A stretch of 64,000 nucleotides of DNA from Cyclobacteriaceae bacterium (GTDB taxonomy: Bacteria; Bacteroidota; Bacteroidia; Cytophagales; Cyclobacteriaceae), in the NCBI GenBank assembly GCA_022841475.1, contig JALHRJ010000022.1, positions 1-64,000 on the forward strand. The letters run 5' to 3'. The notes under the pieces are model-generated. The model was not told the DNA's origin. It saw nothing but the letters and a program-made list of their open reading frames with translations, and ran no database searches. Shown in pieces: positions 25,223 to 34,365 of this stretch (position 1 is its first letter; each line of letters opens with the position of its first letter). Position numbers and translations under genes: made by a program.

Positions 25223-25879
25223 ATGATCCGATTTTTCATTTTAGTACTGCTTTTCTTTGCTCATGAGTCTACCGGTCAGGATTCCTGGAAAAATGTCTAT
25301 AGCGAAAGTGCGTGGGCAGACCGGGATAAATGGCAGAAAGCCGAAGAGTTGATCAAGTATTTAAATTTGAAGCCCTCCGGTCAGGTGGCCGATGTGGGCT
25401 GCCATGAAGGATATATGACTGTAAAGTTATCAGCTGTTGTAGGCGCTTCGGGTAAGATATATGCGGTAGATGTGGAACAGGCAAAACTTGACAATCTCAC
25501 CGCTATTCTCACCAAGCGCAACATCACCAATGTGAAAGCAATTAAAGGTGACTACGATGATCCGAAGCTTCCTGTTAACCAGCTGGATGCCGTAATTATT
25601 CTCGATACATATCATGAAATTGATGATCATGACAAAATATTACAGCATATCAAAAACTCACTGAAGTCTGGTGGTAGGCTTGTCTTGTGCGAGGCAATTG
25701 CAGATTCTCGCAGAAGTTCATCGCGGGAAGATCAGGAAAGAAAGCATGAGTTGGGCTTGAACTTTGCCTTGGAAGATCTTAAAAAGGCGGGGTTCACTAT
25801 TGTGAAGCAACAAGATTCTTTTGTTGATCGAACCAAAGAAAAAGGAGATAAGATGTGGATTATTGTAGCCAGCAAGTGA
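25223..25879 (+). CDS. Exported class I SAM-dependent methyltransferase
   Basis: 218 residues. The first 19 are a signal-peptide-like hydrophobic segment (MIRFFILVLLFFAHESTGQ). A Rossmann methyltransferase domain follows: motif I is DVGCHEGY (57-64), the acidic end of strand 2 is AVDVE (about 80-84), and motif IV is VIILDTYHEI (about 118-127). A SAM enzyme with an export signal is odd, since SAM is a cytoplasmic cofactor; the segment could instead be a membrane anchor with the domain inside. The substrate is unknown. It stands between divergent and convergent unrelated genes. Confidence 0.85.
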   Translation: MIRFFILVLLFFAHESTGQDSWKNVYSESAWADRDKWQKAEELIKYLNLKPSGQVADVGCHEGYMTVKLSAVVGASGKIYAVDVEQAKLDNLTAILTKRNITNVKAIKGDYDDPKLPVNQLDAVIILDTYHEIDDHDKILQHIKNSLKSGGRLVLCEAIADSRRSSSREDQERKHELGLNFALEDLKKAGFTIVKQQDSFVDRTKEKGDKMWIIVASK

Positions 25880-25888
25880 TGACAACTG

Positions 25889-26626
25889 CTAGTGCTTGCC
25901 TCCAGATAATAATACTCCGCCAAGTGTGCTAGCAACAGCTTCTTGTCGTAGCTTATTAAGCTCTTGATAGAGTTTTGAATTGACTATCTCAAGTGGTTTT
26001 ATTGACTCTGCAATTATAGAATGGAGAGCAAAGAAATTACTCTCAACGGAGGAGGAGGAGTCCAGAAGACAATTTTCTGATTTGTTTGCTAAGTCCTCAG
26101 CCAGATCAGTTAGGTCATCCAGGAAAAGAAACAAAGGCATCACGCATTCCCAATAATGAAAAAGGAGATCGTAGTGGTTTGGAAATAGTGCCGCTGAATA
26201 CAAAAAGGAATTTGCCCTTCGAAGTGATGTATATTTTTCAGGAAATAACGTGAATGGCCGATTTATCAAGGAGGCTTCAATCTTTCGTATTTCTCCTTCC
26301 GCTATTCCTGCTTCCTGCAGAATCTTGCGGCACTCTTCAAGGTGTTGTAAGTAGGTGATGTTGCCTGCCTCCTGACAAGCCGCACTATGCAGGATTTTTT
26401 CAATCAAGAGCAAATGCGTCTCTGAGAGAACAGATTCACCAACATTACTTCTCAGAAGCAAGTCTAAATGAATAGGAATAAATAAATAACCCGGGCTTTG
26501 AGATAGGTAGGTTTTACGCCTCCTCCAGTATGCGTTTTTTTCGGGAACCTGCCGGGTACACAGAAAATCAACTACGTCCGGATGAATGCCTAGGTCTTTC
26601 TTAAGATAGTTTTGAAGTGTAGGCAT
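25889..26626 (-). CDS. Unknown helical protein with a DDxxD motif, possibly isoprenoid-synthase-like
   Basis: I do not recognise this 245-residue protein with certainty. It is predicted to be mostly helical and has no signal peptide. Residues 166-178 (FLFLDDLTDLAED) closely resemble the second Asp-rich motif (FQxxDDxxD) of class I polyprenyl synthases and lie about 75 residues from the C-terminus, as in that family. The first Asp-rich motif is not visible, which argues against a normal prenyl synthase. I chose the ATG at 26626; an in-frame ATG at 26638 lies inside the terminator stem. It is the second gene after a 61-residue Trp-rich peptide gene, separated by a terminator-like hairpin. A peptide-modifying role like ComQ is speculation. 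Confidence 0.5.
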   Translation of the reverse strand: MPTLQNYLKKDLGIHPDVVDFLCTRQVPEKNAYWRRRKTYLSQSPGYLFIPIHLDLLLRSNVGESVLSETHLLLIEKILHSAACQEAGNITYLQHLEECRKILQEAGIAEGEIRKIEASLINRPFTLFPEKYTSLRRANSFLYSAALFPNHYDLLFHYWECVMPLFLFLDDLTDLAEDLANKSENCLLDSSSSVESNFFALHSIIAESIKPLEIVNSKLYQELNKLRQEAVASTLGGVLLSGGKH

Positions 26627-26670
26627 AAAAAAATGCATTTGAGAAAATTCCCATAAGGTTTCTCAAATGC
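26627..26670 (-). terminator. Terminator or attenuator between peptide gene and downstream gene
   Basis: Perfect 12-bp stem GCATTTGAGAAA / TTTCTCAAATGC (26635-26646 and 26659-26670) with a 12-nt loop, followed on the minus strand by seven T (26627-26633). It begins 25 nt after the stop of the small peptide gene and ends exactly at the ATG of the next gene. Partial read-through would give more peptide than enzyme. Confidence 0.8.
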
Positions 26671-26695
26671 GTTAGTTTAAATGATTGAAAGAGGT

Positions 26696-26881
26696 TTAAA
26701 TCTCTTCCCATTCCCACCAACGAAATTTTACCAAAGAAGGTGAGGTAACATCTTTGGTAGCATACATTTTTACAATTTCGCGAAGACCCTCCATGATCTT
26801 ACTGCGCTCATCTTCTGGTAGTCTTGACAATGTTGCCATGGCCAGATCTACTTTTCCGATTTCGAAATTAGTATTATTCAT
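26696..26881 (-). CDS. Small protein (61 aa) with Trp-rich C-terminus, candidate precursor peptide
   Basis: No family recognised. Residues 1-45 are charged and helical (LPEDERSKIMEGLREIVKMY in the middle). The last ten are KFRWWEWEEI, with Trp at 55, 56 and 58. There is no signal peptide. A leader-like helix followed by a short aromatic tail is the shape of several ribosomal peptide precursors and of the ComX pheromone precursor, which is cleaved and prenylated on Trp. It is followed by a strong terminator and then a gene with a DDxxD motif. A plain small cytoplasmic protein remains equally possible. Confidence 0.6.
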   Translation of the reverse strand: MNNTNFEIGKVDLAMATLSRLPEDERSKIMEGLREIVKMYATKDVTSPSLVKFRWWEWEEI

Positions 26882-27041
26882 AGGTTACAAGTTTGATCTA
26901 AAATAGGTGATGTTCAGATCGATTGTTAGAGAACGCCAATATTTTTTGAAAACTTTTTAGTATTAGATAAAAATGACAGTGAATATTACAACCATCTTAC
27001 ATTAGTATTGAATTTTTATAATCGCTTCCTTTGTCTCATCC

Positions 27042-27929
27042 ATGAATAGCCACCCTGAAGAGCTGAAAAGGAGAACACGCCTGTCTAATACCATCTATTG
27101 GATTACACTCTTGTTACTAGTTTTCTATCTATCATCACAACTGGTTTTTGATTTTCAAAATGCGTTTAGATACTCAACTTTTGATGATTGGGTGCCGGCC
27201 TTGTTATGTACTATTTCGGTGCTTTCCCTGATTTTGAATCGCTATCACTACAGAAAAGCTTCACGAACAATTTTTCTATTTAGCTGGACAGCCTCTGTTA
27301 CGATTTTACCGATTTTGCTTTCAAAAATTTCGCCAGCTTCTTATTTAATTCATCCCATTTTATGTGTGTTAACCAGCCTCATGATTCATCTTTTTTTCTC
27401 GTGGTATGAGGACCGATGGATATATTTATCTTTTTTGGTTGCATCTTTTTTTCTTACCTCATTCTCTTATTATTTTTTACTCACGTTTGACACTCAGGAG
27501 AGTTTTCGGCAATTGCCTTTAAACAGGGTTCAGTTTCTCATGATTTATTCAATGAGCTGGGTCTTTGTCAACCTTACCCTCATGTATGTTTACCGGATAA
27601 ATTGGAACGCGTACAAAGACTCACAAAATAAAAATGAAATCATAGAGAAGCTTAACCGTGAATTGGAATCAAAAGTAGAGCTACGTACCAAAATGTTGAA
27701 AGAACAAAACGCAAAATTGATGGAGTATGCATTTGTAAATGCTCACGTTTTGCGGGCACCGGTAAGTCGCATCTTAGGCCTGGTCAATTTGTTGATTAAG
27801 TCCGAAACTCCCCGGCCTATGGAGGATCAGGAAATAATTCAACATCTGAATGAAAGTTCGAAAGAACTTGACAGCGTGGTACGCAATCTTTCAGTTACTC
27901 TGCAGGAATCAAGAGATAAACCCAAATGA
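27042..27929 (+). CDS. Six-helix membrane protein with DHp-like domain, no ATPase domain
   Basis: 295 residues. Six transmembrane helices lie between about 17 and 187, then a coiled coil (about 193-225). A histidine-kinase-like DHp hairpin follows: FVNAHVLRAPVSRILGLVN (about 231-249), with the putative phosphoacceptor His, and ELDSVVRNLS (about 276-285). The protein ends there, with no HATPase domain, so it cannot autophosphorylate by itself. Bacteroidota have many such DHp-only ends; they may act as decoys or phosphotransfer partners. It diverges from the 61-residue peptide gene across 160 nt, the spot a peptide sensor would occupy (inference). Confidence 0.75.
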   Translation: MNSHPEELKRRTRLSNTIYWITLLLLVFYLSSQLVFDFQNAFRYSTFDDWVPALLCTISVLSLILNRYHYRKASRTIFLFSWTASVTILPILLSKISPASYLIHPILCVLTSLMIHLFFSWYEDRWIYLSFLVASFFLTSFSYYFLLTFDTQESFRQLPLNRVQFLMIYSMSWVFVNLTLMYVYRINWNAYKDSQNKNEIIEKLNRELESKVELRTKMLKEQNAKLMEYAFVNAHVLRAPVSRILGLVNLLIKSETPRPMEDQEIIQHLNESSKELDSVVRNLSVTLQESRDKPK

Positions 27930-28004
27930 TTGTGGCGGGCAATTTTAGTCCCACCAAATAAGAGATAACTTCTTCCGACATCTGATTTTCTCCCTTCTCC
28001 CTTT

Positions 28005-28012
28005 TATATTTG
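28005..28012 (+). promoter_or_regulatory. -7 element upstream of mutS
   Basis: TATATTTG matches TAnnTTTG, 73 nt before the mutS ATG. No good -33 TTG is seen at the expected distance. Confidence 0.5.
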
Positions 28013-28085
28013 CCGCCTACCTGTGCTACCTAAGTACGCATGAGCACAAAAAAACGGGTAGTTCAAATTAAATACGCGATGTAGT

Positions 28086-30710
28086 ATGGCCGGTCCCGGT
28101 GCAATGGATACCCCATTAATGAAACAATACAACGCCATCAAGGCGAAGTATCCGGGTGCACTATTGTTATTTCGGGTCGGTGATTTTTATGAAACGTTTG
28201 GTGAAGATGCAATTCGTGCGGCTAAAGTGCTGGACATCACCCTTACCAAACGGGGTAATGGTTCAGCTTCTGAAATTGAATTAGCGGGATTCCCTCATCA
28301 TGCTTTGGATACTTACTTACCGAAATTAGTAAGGGCTGGAAATCGGGTGGCCATCTGTGATCAGTTAGAAGATCCGCGATTTGTGAAGGGAATTGTAAAA
28401 CGGGGCGTTACGGAATTGGTAACACCGGGTGTTTCCTTTAATGATAATGTGCTGGAGCGCAGGCAGAATAATTTTCTTGCTTCTGTGTATGTGGGTAAGA
28501 ATGTCCATGGGGTTTCTTTTCTTGATATCAGCACGGGTGAGTTTTATACAGCCCAAGGCCCGGAGAATTACATCTACAAACTCATTCAGAGTTTTGGGCC
28601 ATCAGAAATCATTTACAGCAAAGCCAGTCGCGATAAATTTGAAACGCAGTTTAGTGAGGAGTATGCCACGTTTGCGTTGGATGATTGGGTTTATGCTTTT
28701 GATTTTGCCAATGAAAAGTTGATTAAACAATTCAAGACCAATTCCCTCAAGGGCTTTGGTGTTGAGGGTATGAATGAAGCGATTATTGCAGCCGGAGCCA
28801 TTCTGCATTATCTCGAAGCCACAGAGCACAAAGACACCCAACACATTTCAGCCATCGCACGCATCGATGAGGATAAATATGTATGGCTCGATAAGTTTAC
28901 GGTGCGCAACCTTGAACTTGTTAGTTCCCCCAATGAAGGCGGAGTGCCCTTGCTTCAAGTGTTGGATCAAACCGTAACACCCATGGGTTCGCGCAATCTG
29001 CGCAAATGGATGATTTTACCATTGAAGGAAAAACAAAGCATTGACGAAAGACTTCAGGTAGTAGAACAATTTTATAATGATCACGATCTTATGGAAAAGC
29101 TCTTAGAGCACTTGCATCAGATCTCAGATCTTGAACGTTTGATATCCAAAGTGGCGGTGGGGCGCATCAATCCCCGGGAATTGATTCAGCTGAAACGATC
29201 TTTGAAGGCGATTCTTCCTGTAAAGGAGTTGTTAGAGAAATCTACCGCTACCGAATTAAAGAAGCTGGGCGACCAATTAAATAAGTGTGAATTTCTGCTT
29301 GAGAAGATTGAGAAAGAATTGAAAGATGATGCCCCTATGTTGATTCATCAGGGTGGTATAATCAAAGAAGGAGTGAATGCAGAGTTGGATGAACTGCGAG
29401 CTATTGCCTTTTCAGGGAAAGATTATTTGTTACAAATACAAAAACGTGAGATCGAGCGAACGGGAATTAACTCGCTGAAAATTTCTTATAACAAAGTATT
29501 TGGCTACTACCTGGAAGTTAGTAACGCGAATAAAGATAAAGTACCTACCGATTGGATTCGTAAACAAACGCTGGTAAATGCCGAGCGCTACATTACCGAA
29601 GAGTTAAAAGTATACGAAGAAAAAATTCTGAACGCAGAGGATAAATTGCTGGTTATTGAACAACGTCTCTTTCTGGAGTTAGTGCATCATACAGCTGATT
29701 ACGTGGCGCAGATTCAACAAAACGCTCGTGTCATAGCAGTGCTGGATTGTTTGTTATCATTTGCAGTAACAGCCAAATCAAATAAATACAACAAGCCCGA
29801 GATCAGCGAATCAAAACGATTGGCCATAAAAGCTGGTCGCCATCCGGTTATTGAAAAGCAATTGCCTGTGGGCGAGAGTTATGTGCCTAATGATATATAC
29901 CTCGACAATGAGACGCAACAGATATTGGTGATTACCGGCCCCAACATGGCAGGTAAGTCTGCATTGCTGAGACAAACCGCGTTGATTGTGCTGATGGCGC
30001 AAATGGGAAGTTATGTTCCTGCCGAAGCAGCAACCATCGGTATTATCGACAAGGTGTTTACACGGGTAGGTGCCTCTGATAATTTATCACGGGGCGAATC
30101 TACTTTTATGGTGGAGATGACGGAGACCGCCAGTATTCTCAACAACCTCAGCGATCGCAGTTTGATCTTAATGGATGAGATTGGTCGTGGCACTTCCACC
30201 TATGACGGTGTTTCAATCGCGTGGGCGATTGTGGAGTATCTCCATGATCATAAAGACTTCAAACCAAAAACGTTGTTTGCCACCCACTACCACGAACTCA
30301 ATCAACTCACCGAAGATTTGATTCGGGTAAAAAACTTCAATGTGAGCGTAAAAGAAGTGGGTGACAAAATCATTTTTATGCGCACATTGAAAGAAGGAGG
30401 CAGTGAGCACAGCTTTGGTATTCATGTAGCGCAGTTGGCCGGCATGCCAAATAAAGTAGTGCTACGTGCCAACGAGATTTTACATTTTCTGGAGAAGGAC
30501 AAACATCCGTCAGGAGGACGGACAAGTAAAAATCAATCGAAATCAAAATTTGATGAATTGCCGAAGGCTACCGCTCAAATGAGTTTGTTTGAAATGGATC
30601 CCAAATCCAAAGCCATTCACGAAATGCTGGAGAAGATTGACATCAATACGATCAGCCCCGTGGAGGCGTTGCTGAAGCTAAATGAGATTTTGGGGCTGTT
30701 GAAGAAGTAG
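28086..30710 (+). CDS. mutS: DNA mismatch repair protein MutS
   Basis: Full-length 874-residue MutS that binds mismatches and recruits MutL. Domain I carries the mismatch-reading Phe-x-Glu in [10 protein letters not shown] (Phe34, Glu36). Domains II-IV span about 130-570, with the clamp near 420-540. The ATPase domain has Walker [14 protein letters not shown] (about 618-630), Walker B with [12 protein letters not shown] (about 697-708) and the ATHYHEL switch (about 736-742). The C-terminal tail includes the QMSLFEMD motif, common near the beta-clamp-binding end. It is a single gene, followed by a hairpin shared with the convergent SulP gene. Confidence 0.97.
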   Translation: MAGPGAMDTPLMKQYNAIKAKYPGALLLFRVGDFYETFGEDAIRAAKVLDITLTKRGNGSASEIELAGFPHHALDTYLPKLVRAGNRVAICDQLEDPRFVKGIVKRGVTELVTPGVSFNDNVLERRQNNFLASVYVGKNVHGVSFLDISTGEFYTAQGPENYIYKLIQSFGPSEIIYSKASRDKFETQFSEEYATFALDDWVYAFDFANEKLIKQFKTNSLKGFGVEGMNEAIIAAGAILHYLEATEHKDTQHISAIARIDEDKYVWLDKFTVRNLELVSSPNEGGVPLLQVLDQTVTPMGSRNLRKWMILPLKEKQSIDERLQVVEQFYNDHDLMEKLLEHLHQISDLERLISKVAVGRINPRELIQLKRSLKAILPVKELLEKSTATELKKLGDQLNKCEFLLEKIEKELKDDAPMLIHQGGIIKEGVNAELDELRAIAFSGKDYLLQIQKREIERTGINSLKISYNKVFGYYLEVSNANKDKVPTDWIRKQTLVNAERYITEELKVYEEKILNAEDKLLVIEQRLFLELVHHTADYVAQIQQNARVIAVLDCLLSFAVTAKSNKYNKPEISESKRLAIKAGRHPVIEKQLPVGESYVPNDIYLDNETQQILVITGPNMAGKSALLRQTALIVLMAQMGSYVPAEAATIGIIDKVFTRVGASDNLSRGESTFMVEMTETASILNNLSDRSLILMDEIGRGTSTYDGVSIAWAIVEYLHDHKDFKPKTLFATHYHELNQLTEDLIRVKNFNVSVKEVGDKIIFMRTLKEGGSEHSFGIHVAQLAGMPNKVVLRANEILHFLEKDKHPSGGRTSKNQSKSKFDELPKATAQMSLFEMDPKSKAIHEMLEKIDINTISPVEALLKLNEILGLLKK

Positions 30711-30795
30711 AAACCCTGAAAATGCGATAAGAACAATCTCTTAAGTTACATCTTTGTAACTTTTCATTCACTACTCTAACAGATCTTAAAAGAAG

Positions 30796-30822
30796 GAATC
30801 CTGCCATAAACTGACAGGATTC
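30796..30822. terminator. Hairpin between mutS and sulP
   Basis: GAATCCTG / CAGGATTC, 8 bp with an 11-nt loop, between convergent stops. The same core (AATCCTG...CAGGATT followed by ACAAC) recurs at 35277-35304. Confidence 0.6.
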
Positions 30823-30847
30823 ACAACCCCCTACCTAACCAATTTTA

Positions 30848-32302
30848 TCAAGCTGCCACTTCTTCTTCCTCTTCAACTCGTTTAGTTTCTTTAGCATGAA
30901 ATATTTCTGATTTTTGATGCCTTCTTTGTTTTTGGATGATCGGCATTATTTTTTGAGCTACAAAATAAATGATCATAGCCGAAAGCACCCCGGTCAAGAA
31001 ATCGGTAACAGGCACCATGATGGCGGTGTATACCAGCATTGCCATTTCAAATTTTCCTGTGTTAAAAACTTCTCTTATTTCTGACCTTTTGATCATGTTG
31101 CTGGCAACCCACAATAGAATACCGCCAATGCAGGCCATCGGCACTAATTCGAGATACGGAGCCAGATAATAAGCCATAAACAATTTTAAACCACCTTTAA
31201 AATATCCAGCCAATGGAGTCATCGCCCCAGCTTTTATACTGGTGGCAGTTCGGGCCAATGCGCCTGTGCAAGGAAACCCATTCACCAGTGGCGTAATTAT
31301 TTGAACGAGACCCTGGCCCCAGAATTCTTTGTCAGGATTAAAGGGTGTTTTCTTGTTATTGGCCAGCCGGTCAGCCATGCTGGAGCACAATAAACTCTCT
31401 ACACCCGAAACAAATACAATTGCTAAAACAAAATAGATAATATCAATAAGTACGGTTGTAGTAAAGGTGGGCATGCTGGGACCCGTAAAGACGAAGAAAT
31501 TATTAGGGATACCTCCATAAATATCGCGTACGAGAATAATTCCTTTGTCGGGAATCAATAGTGCAGTAACTGCAGTCGCGGTGGCGATGGCAATAAGAGG
31601 TGCAGGAATAAAGATGGAGACTTTCAGTAATCTACGGGTAATGAAGAATGTTCCTAACCCGATCATGATGGACCAGATGTTTATTTTGCTCAGGTTATTA
31701 ACCGCCACCTGAATGTTGTGAATCAATCCACCCTTTATATTTTCATCCTGGCCGATAGTGTCCGTAAAACTTTCAATGCCCAGAATGTCTTCCACATTCG
31801 TTAAAGCAATAGCCACGGCAATGCCTATCGTAAAGCCCACCACAATTGAGTTGGGAACTAATTTGGCATATTTCCCCAATCCGGCTACCCCCAAAATCAT
31901 CAGAATTATACCGGCTATAATGGAGACTAACACCAAAAATCCATGAGCCTCTGCTGCGGTACCACCGTTTGCTTCACCGTACTTATATATTAAGGCAGCG
32001 ATAACCGGAATAAACGCAGCGGTAGGTCCATACACTTGATATTTCGAGCCGCCAAAGGTTCGACCAACAATACATGCGAGCGCACCGGCAATGATTCCTT
32101 GTTCCGGTCGTAAGCCCATGGCCATGGCAAAGCCCATCGCCATAGGAATGGCTGTAAGTGCCACGATAAGCCCTGCGCTAAAATCGCGATATACGGTAGT
32201 CCTCCAATGACTGTTTTGAAGATCTTCAAAGCGGCTATCAAAAAAGGTGAAGAAAAGCTTAAGCCTTTCTAAGGCAGTGGTGGGTTGAATAGCTTTACTC
32301 AT
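30848..32302 (-). CDS. SulP-family anion transporter lacking a STAS domain
   Basis: Inner-membrane transporter of 484 residues with 10-14 hydrophobic segments. SulP signatures are RDFSAGLIVALTAIPMAMGFAMAMG (start of the transport domain, within about 43-67) and KYQVYGPTAAFIPVI (about 107-121). Typical members of 550-750 residues carry a C-terminal STAS domain; here the protein ends about 30 residues after the last helix with a charged tail (KRVEEEEEVAA). The substrate may be sulfate, bicarbonate or another anion. Its neighbour 36 nt upstream is a Usp-like gene in the same direction. Confidence 0.9.
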   Translation of the reverse strand: MSKAIQPTTALERLKLFFTFFDSRFEDLQNSHWRTTVYRDFSAGLIVALTAIPMAMGFAMAMGLRPEQGIIAGALACIVGRTFGGSKYQVYGPTAAFIPVIAALIYKYGEANGGTAAEAHGFLVLVSIIAGIILMILGVAGLGKYAKLVPNSIVVGFTIGIAVAIALTNVEDILGIESFTDTIGQDENIKGGLIHNIQVAVNNLSKINIWSIMIGLGTFFITRRLLKVSIFIPAPLIAIATATAVTALLIPDKGIILVRDIYGGIPNNFFVFTGPSMPTFTTTVLIDIIYFVLAIVFVSGVESLLCSSMADRLANNKKTPFNPDKEFWGQGLVQIITPLVNGFPCTGALARTATSIKAGAMTPLAGYFKGGLKLFMAYYLAPYLELVPMACIGGILLWVASNMIKRSEIREVFNTGKFEMAMLVYTAIMVPVTDFLTGVLSAMIIYFVAQKIMPIIQKQRRHQKSEIFHAKETKRVEEEEEVAA

Positions 32303-32338
32303 AACATTAAATTTTGATTGCTTGAATTATTATTGGTT

Positions 32339-32818
32339 TCAGGTAAGGAATAACTCTGCTAATTGATTTTTTTCCGGAATATCCCCGCCTTGTTTCCAGG
32401 ACACTGGCGTAATAGGCAACTCTGTGCGTTGTATAAAAGGCGTTGGATCAAAACTGTTTTTGGTAGTCTTCAGGATATAATTCTCGGGCACAAAAATTTC
32501 GTCTATCCGGTTACCCTCAAGAAAATTTTCAAAAGCAGCTTGTGTATGGCCTGTAAAAATTTCAATGCGCGTAGAGTTGATTTTTGACTGGTACTTGTTT
32601 CGGATAACTTTGCAGGCATCCACAAAGGTTGGGGTGACCAGTGACTTGATGATTTCCTTCTTCGAGTAGAAGAGGAGATCCAAAATAGAGTTGGGTAGGT
32701 GCGCACAATGAAGAAATACAACATTGATACTGCCGATTTGCACCGACTGTACAGCCTCAACAAGAAATTTTAACGAATCAATTGAAAAATCGGTAGGAAT
32801 AAGTATTGTTCTTTTCAT
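32339..32818 (-). CDS. Universal stress protein-like domain protein
   Basis: 159 residues with the N-terminal strand and loop of UspA-fold proteins (RTILIPTDFSIDSLKFL). The ATP-binding loop GxxGxxxxS is not clearly present, so it may be a non-nucleotide-binding member. Cotranscription with the STAS-less SulP transporter (36 nt gap) suggests that it serves as its cytosolic regulator; this is inference. Ends in a short acidic/hydrophobic tail. Confidence 0.65.
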   Translation of the reverse strand: MKRTILIPTDFSIDSLKFLVEAVQSVQIGSINVVFLHCAHLPNSILDLLFYSKKEIIKSLVTPTFVDACKVIRNKYQSKINSTRIEIFTGHTQAAFENFLEGNRIDEIFVPENYILKTTKNSFDPTPFIQRTELPITPVSWKQGGDIPEKNQLAELFLT

Positions 32819-32985
32819 TGTACGTCTTTCTGATTTTTTCGAAATCTAAGTCGGACGTATTAGAGCGATATAAGAGCAAGATTAAAATGTGATAAGAATG
32901 AATATAATCTGATTCAACCTTAAAATGACAAAATTTCAGACGGAATGTTCTAGGACAAGGCTTCGCTGGTAAATTCTACACTCAG

Positions 32986-34365
32986 TTAACCTACTGAGTA
33001 ATTGCCTTTCGGAAAAGTGAGTTGCACCACAGTGCCCTGATTTACTTTAGAAGTTACAGTAATCTCTCCAGCATGTAACCTCACGATATTTCTCGTTAAT
33101 GGCAGGCCGATTCCATAGCCTTCAAAATCTTTGGTGTTCGAGGCTCTGAAAAATGGATCATAGATAAACTTCAATTCATTTTCCGGAATACCAATACCCG
33201 TATCTTTCACTACAATAATGACTTTATCCTCCAGGGTTCCAATCGAAAGTGTGACAGGTTGGTTATTGGAATATTTGCAAGCATTGTTAACGATATTCGT
33301 TAATGCTAACAACAGCAACTGCTCATTGCCACGGATCTTCAATTTGGCAGGATCTTCCGGCATCAGACTTAAGTTGAGTTGTACTTTATTTTTTGGATTT
33401 AGTTTGTCAATCGTACTTTTTACATCCCATACCAATTGATCAACCCGAACTTTGTCATACTTCTGTGAGGTTCCCGTAAAACCTGTTTGAGCGAGGAAGA
33501 GAAGTGATTTTGTAATTTTTTCGAGGCGCTCAGCTTCCTGTACAATTACCATTAATGAATCTATGTACTCTTTGGTGTCTCTCACTTTTGAAAGTGTAAC
33601 ATCCGCTTCACCAATGATGGTAGTTAACGGTGTGCTCAGTTCGTGGGATGCGTTGCTGATAAAATTGTTTTGCGTTTCAAAAGCCGTTTCCAGACGATCA
33701 AGCATATTATTGAAGGTAGTTTCCAATTCACTGATTTCGTCATTTATTTTTTTTGATTCCAGTCGGAGATGGAGATTTTGTGAGCTGATTTCTTTTACCC
33801 GATCGGTAATTTGCTTTACCGGATTAAAAACCTGTCGCGAGAAAACAAAGGCGATCGAAAGTGAAAATAGAGAGGCAGCAACAATACCAATAAAGAAGAT
33901 ATTGCGCAGATAGGAAAGGTGATGGTAATTATAATAATTATCTGCAGAAACGATGACTGCGAACAATCCTTTCTTTCCCTGATACTTTATGCCGGCATAA
34001 AAAGTATTATTACTCTGAAAAGTTGCTTCCCCTTTTTGAACCAGATCCTCAAAAAAAGAAAGTGGGATGTTTAACTCTCTTGCCTCGGCTTCAAATGTTT
34101 TACCAGGAGTAATCTCATAAAAATATTCTTTCTCTTCTGGAAGTTTCTCCAAATGCATTTCACGCACTTCCTGCAACACTGCAGCGCTGGCTTCTTCCTG
34201 ATCTAATTCGGCTTTGGCGGTTACCACCCCCCGGATTTCCAGGCGCTTATAAAAATCCGCGAATGAATATCGGATAATAAAAAAATAGACACTGGCACTA
34301 AGCAACACAATGGTTGACATCGAGACCAGGAAAAAGATCAAGGCTATTTTAGTTTGTGTCCTCAT
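32986..34365 (-). CDS. Two-component sensor histidine kinase (HAMP, HisKA, HATPase)
   Basis: 459 residues. Transmembrane helix 1 (about 8-30), a periplasmic sensor of about 120 residues, helix 2 (about 155-175), a HAMP linker (about 178-230), HisKA with SNASHELSTPL (about 238-248) and HATPase with N box NIVNNACKYS, G1 DTGIGIPE and GYGIGLPLTRNIV. The layout is of the EnvZ/PhoR type. It overlaps the upstream response regulator gene by 17 nt, so the two are translationally linked. The signal is unknown. Confidence 0.94.
   Translation of the reverse strand: MRTQTKIALIFFLVSMSTIVLLSASVYFFIIRYSFADFYKRLEIRGVVTAKAELDQEEASAAVLQEVREMHLEKLPEEKEYFYEITPGKTFEAEARELNIPLSFFEDLVQKGEATFQSNNTFYAGIKYQGKKGLFAVIVSADNYYNYHHLSYLRNIFFIGIVAASLFSLSIAFVFSRQVFNPVKQITDRVKEISSQNLHLRLESKKINDEISELETTFNNMLDRLETAFETQNNFISNASHELSTPLTTIIGEADVTLSKVRDTKEYIDSLMVIVQEAERLEKITKSLLFLAQTGFTGTSQKYDKVRVDQLVWDVKSTIDKLNPKNKVQLNLSLMPEDPAKLKIRGNEQLLLLALTNIVNNACKYSNNQPVTLSIGTLEDKVIIVVKDTGIGIPENELKFIYDPFFRASNTKDFEGYGIGLPLTRNIVRLHAGEITVTSKVNQGTVVQLTFPKGNYSVG

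Noticed and set aside
26641..26700. Peptide-gene hairpin as a riboswitch or small RNA
   Set aside because: A simple perfect stem with a T-tract explains it as a terminator; no larger structure is visible.
33563..33913. Plus-strand 116-residue frame inside the histidine kinase gene
   Set aside because: Shadow of the coding strand; Ser/Arg-rich composition without motif.
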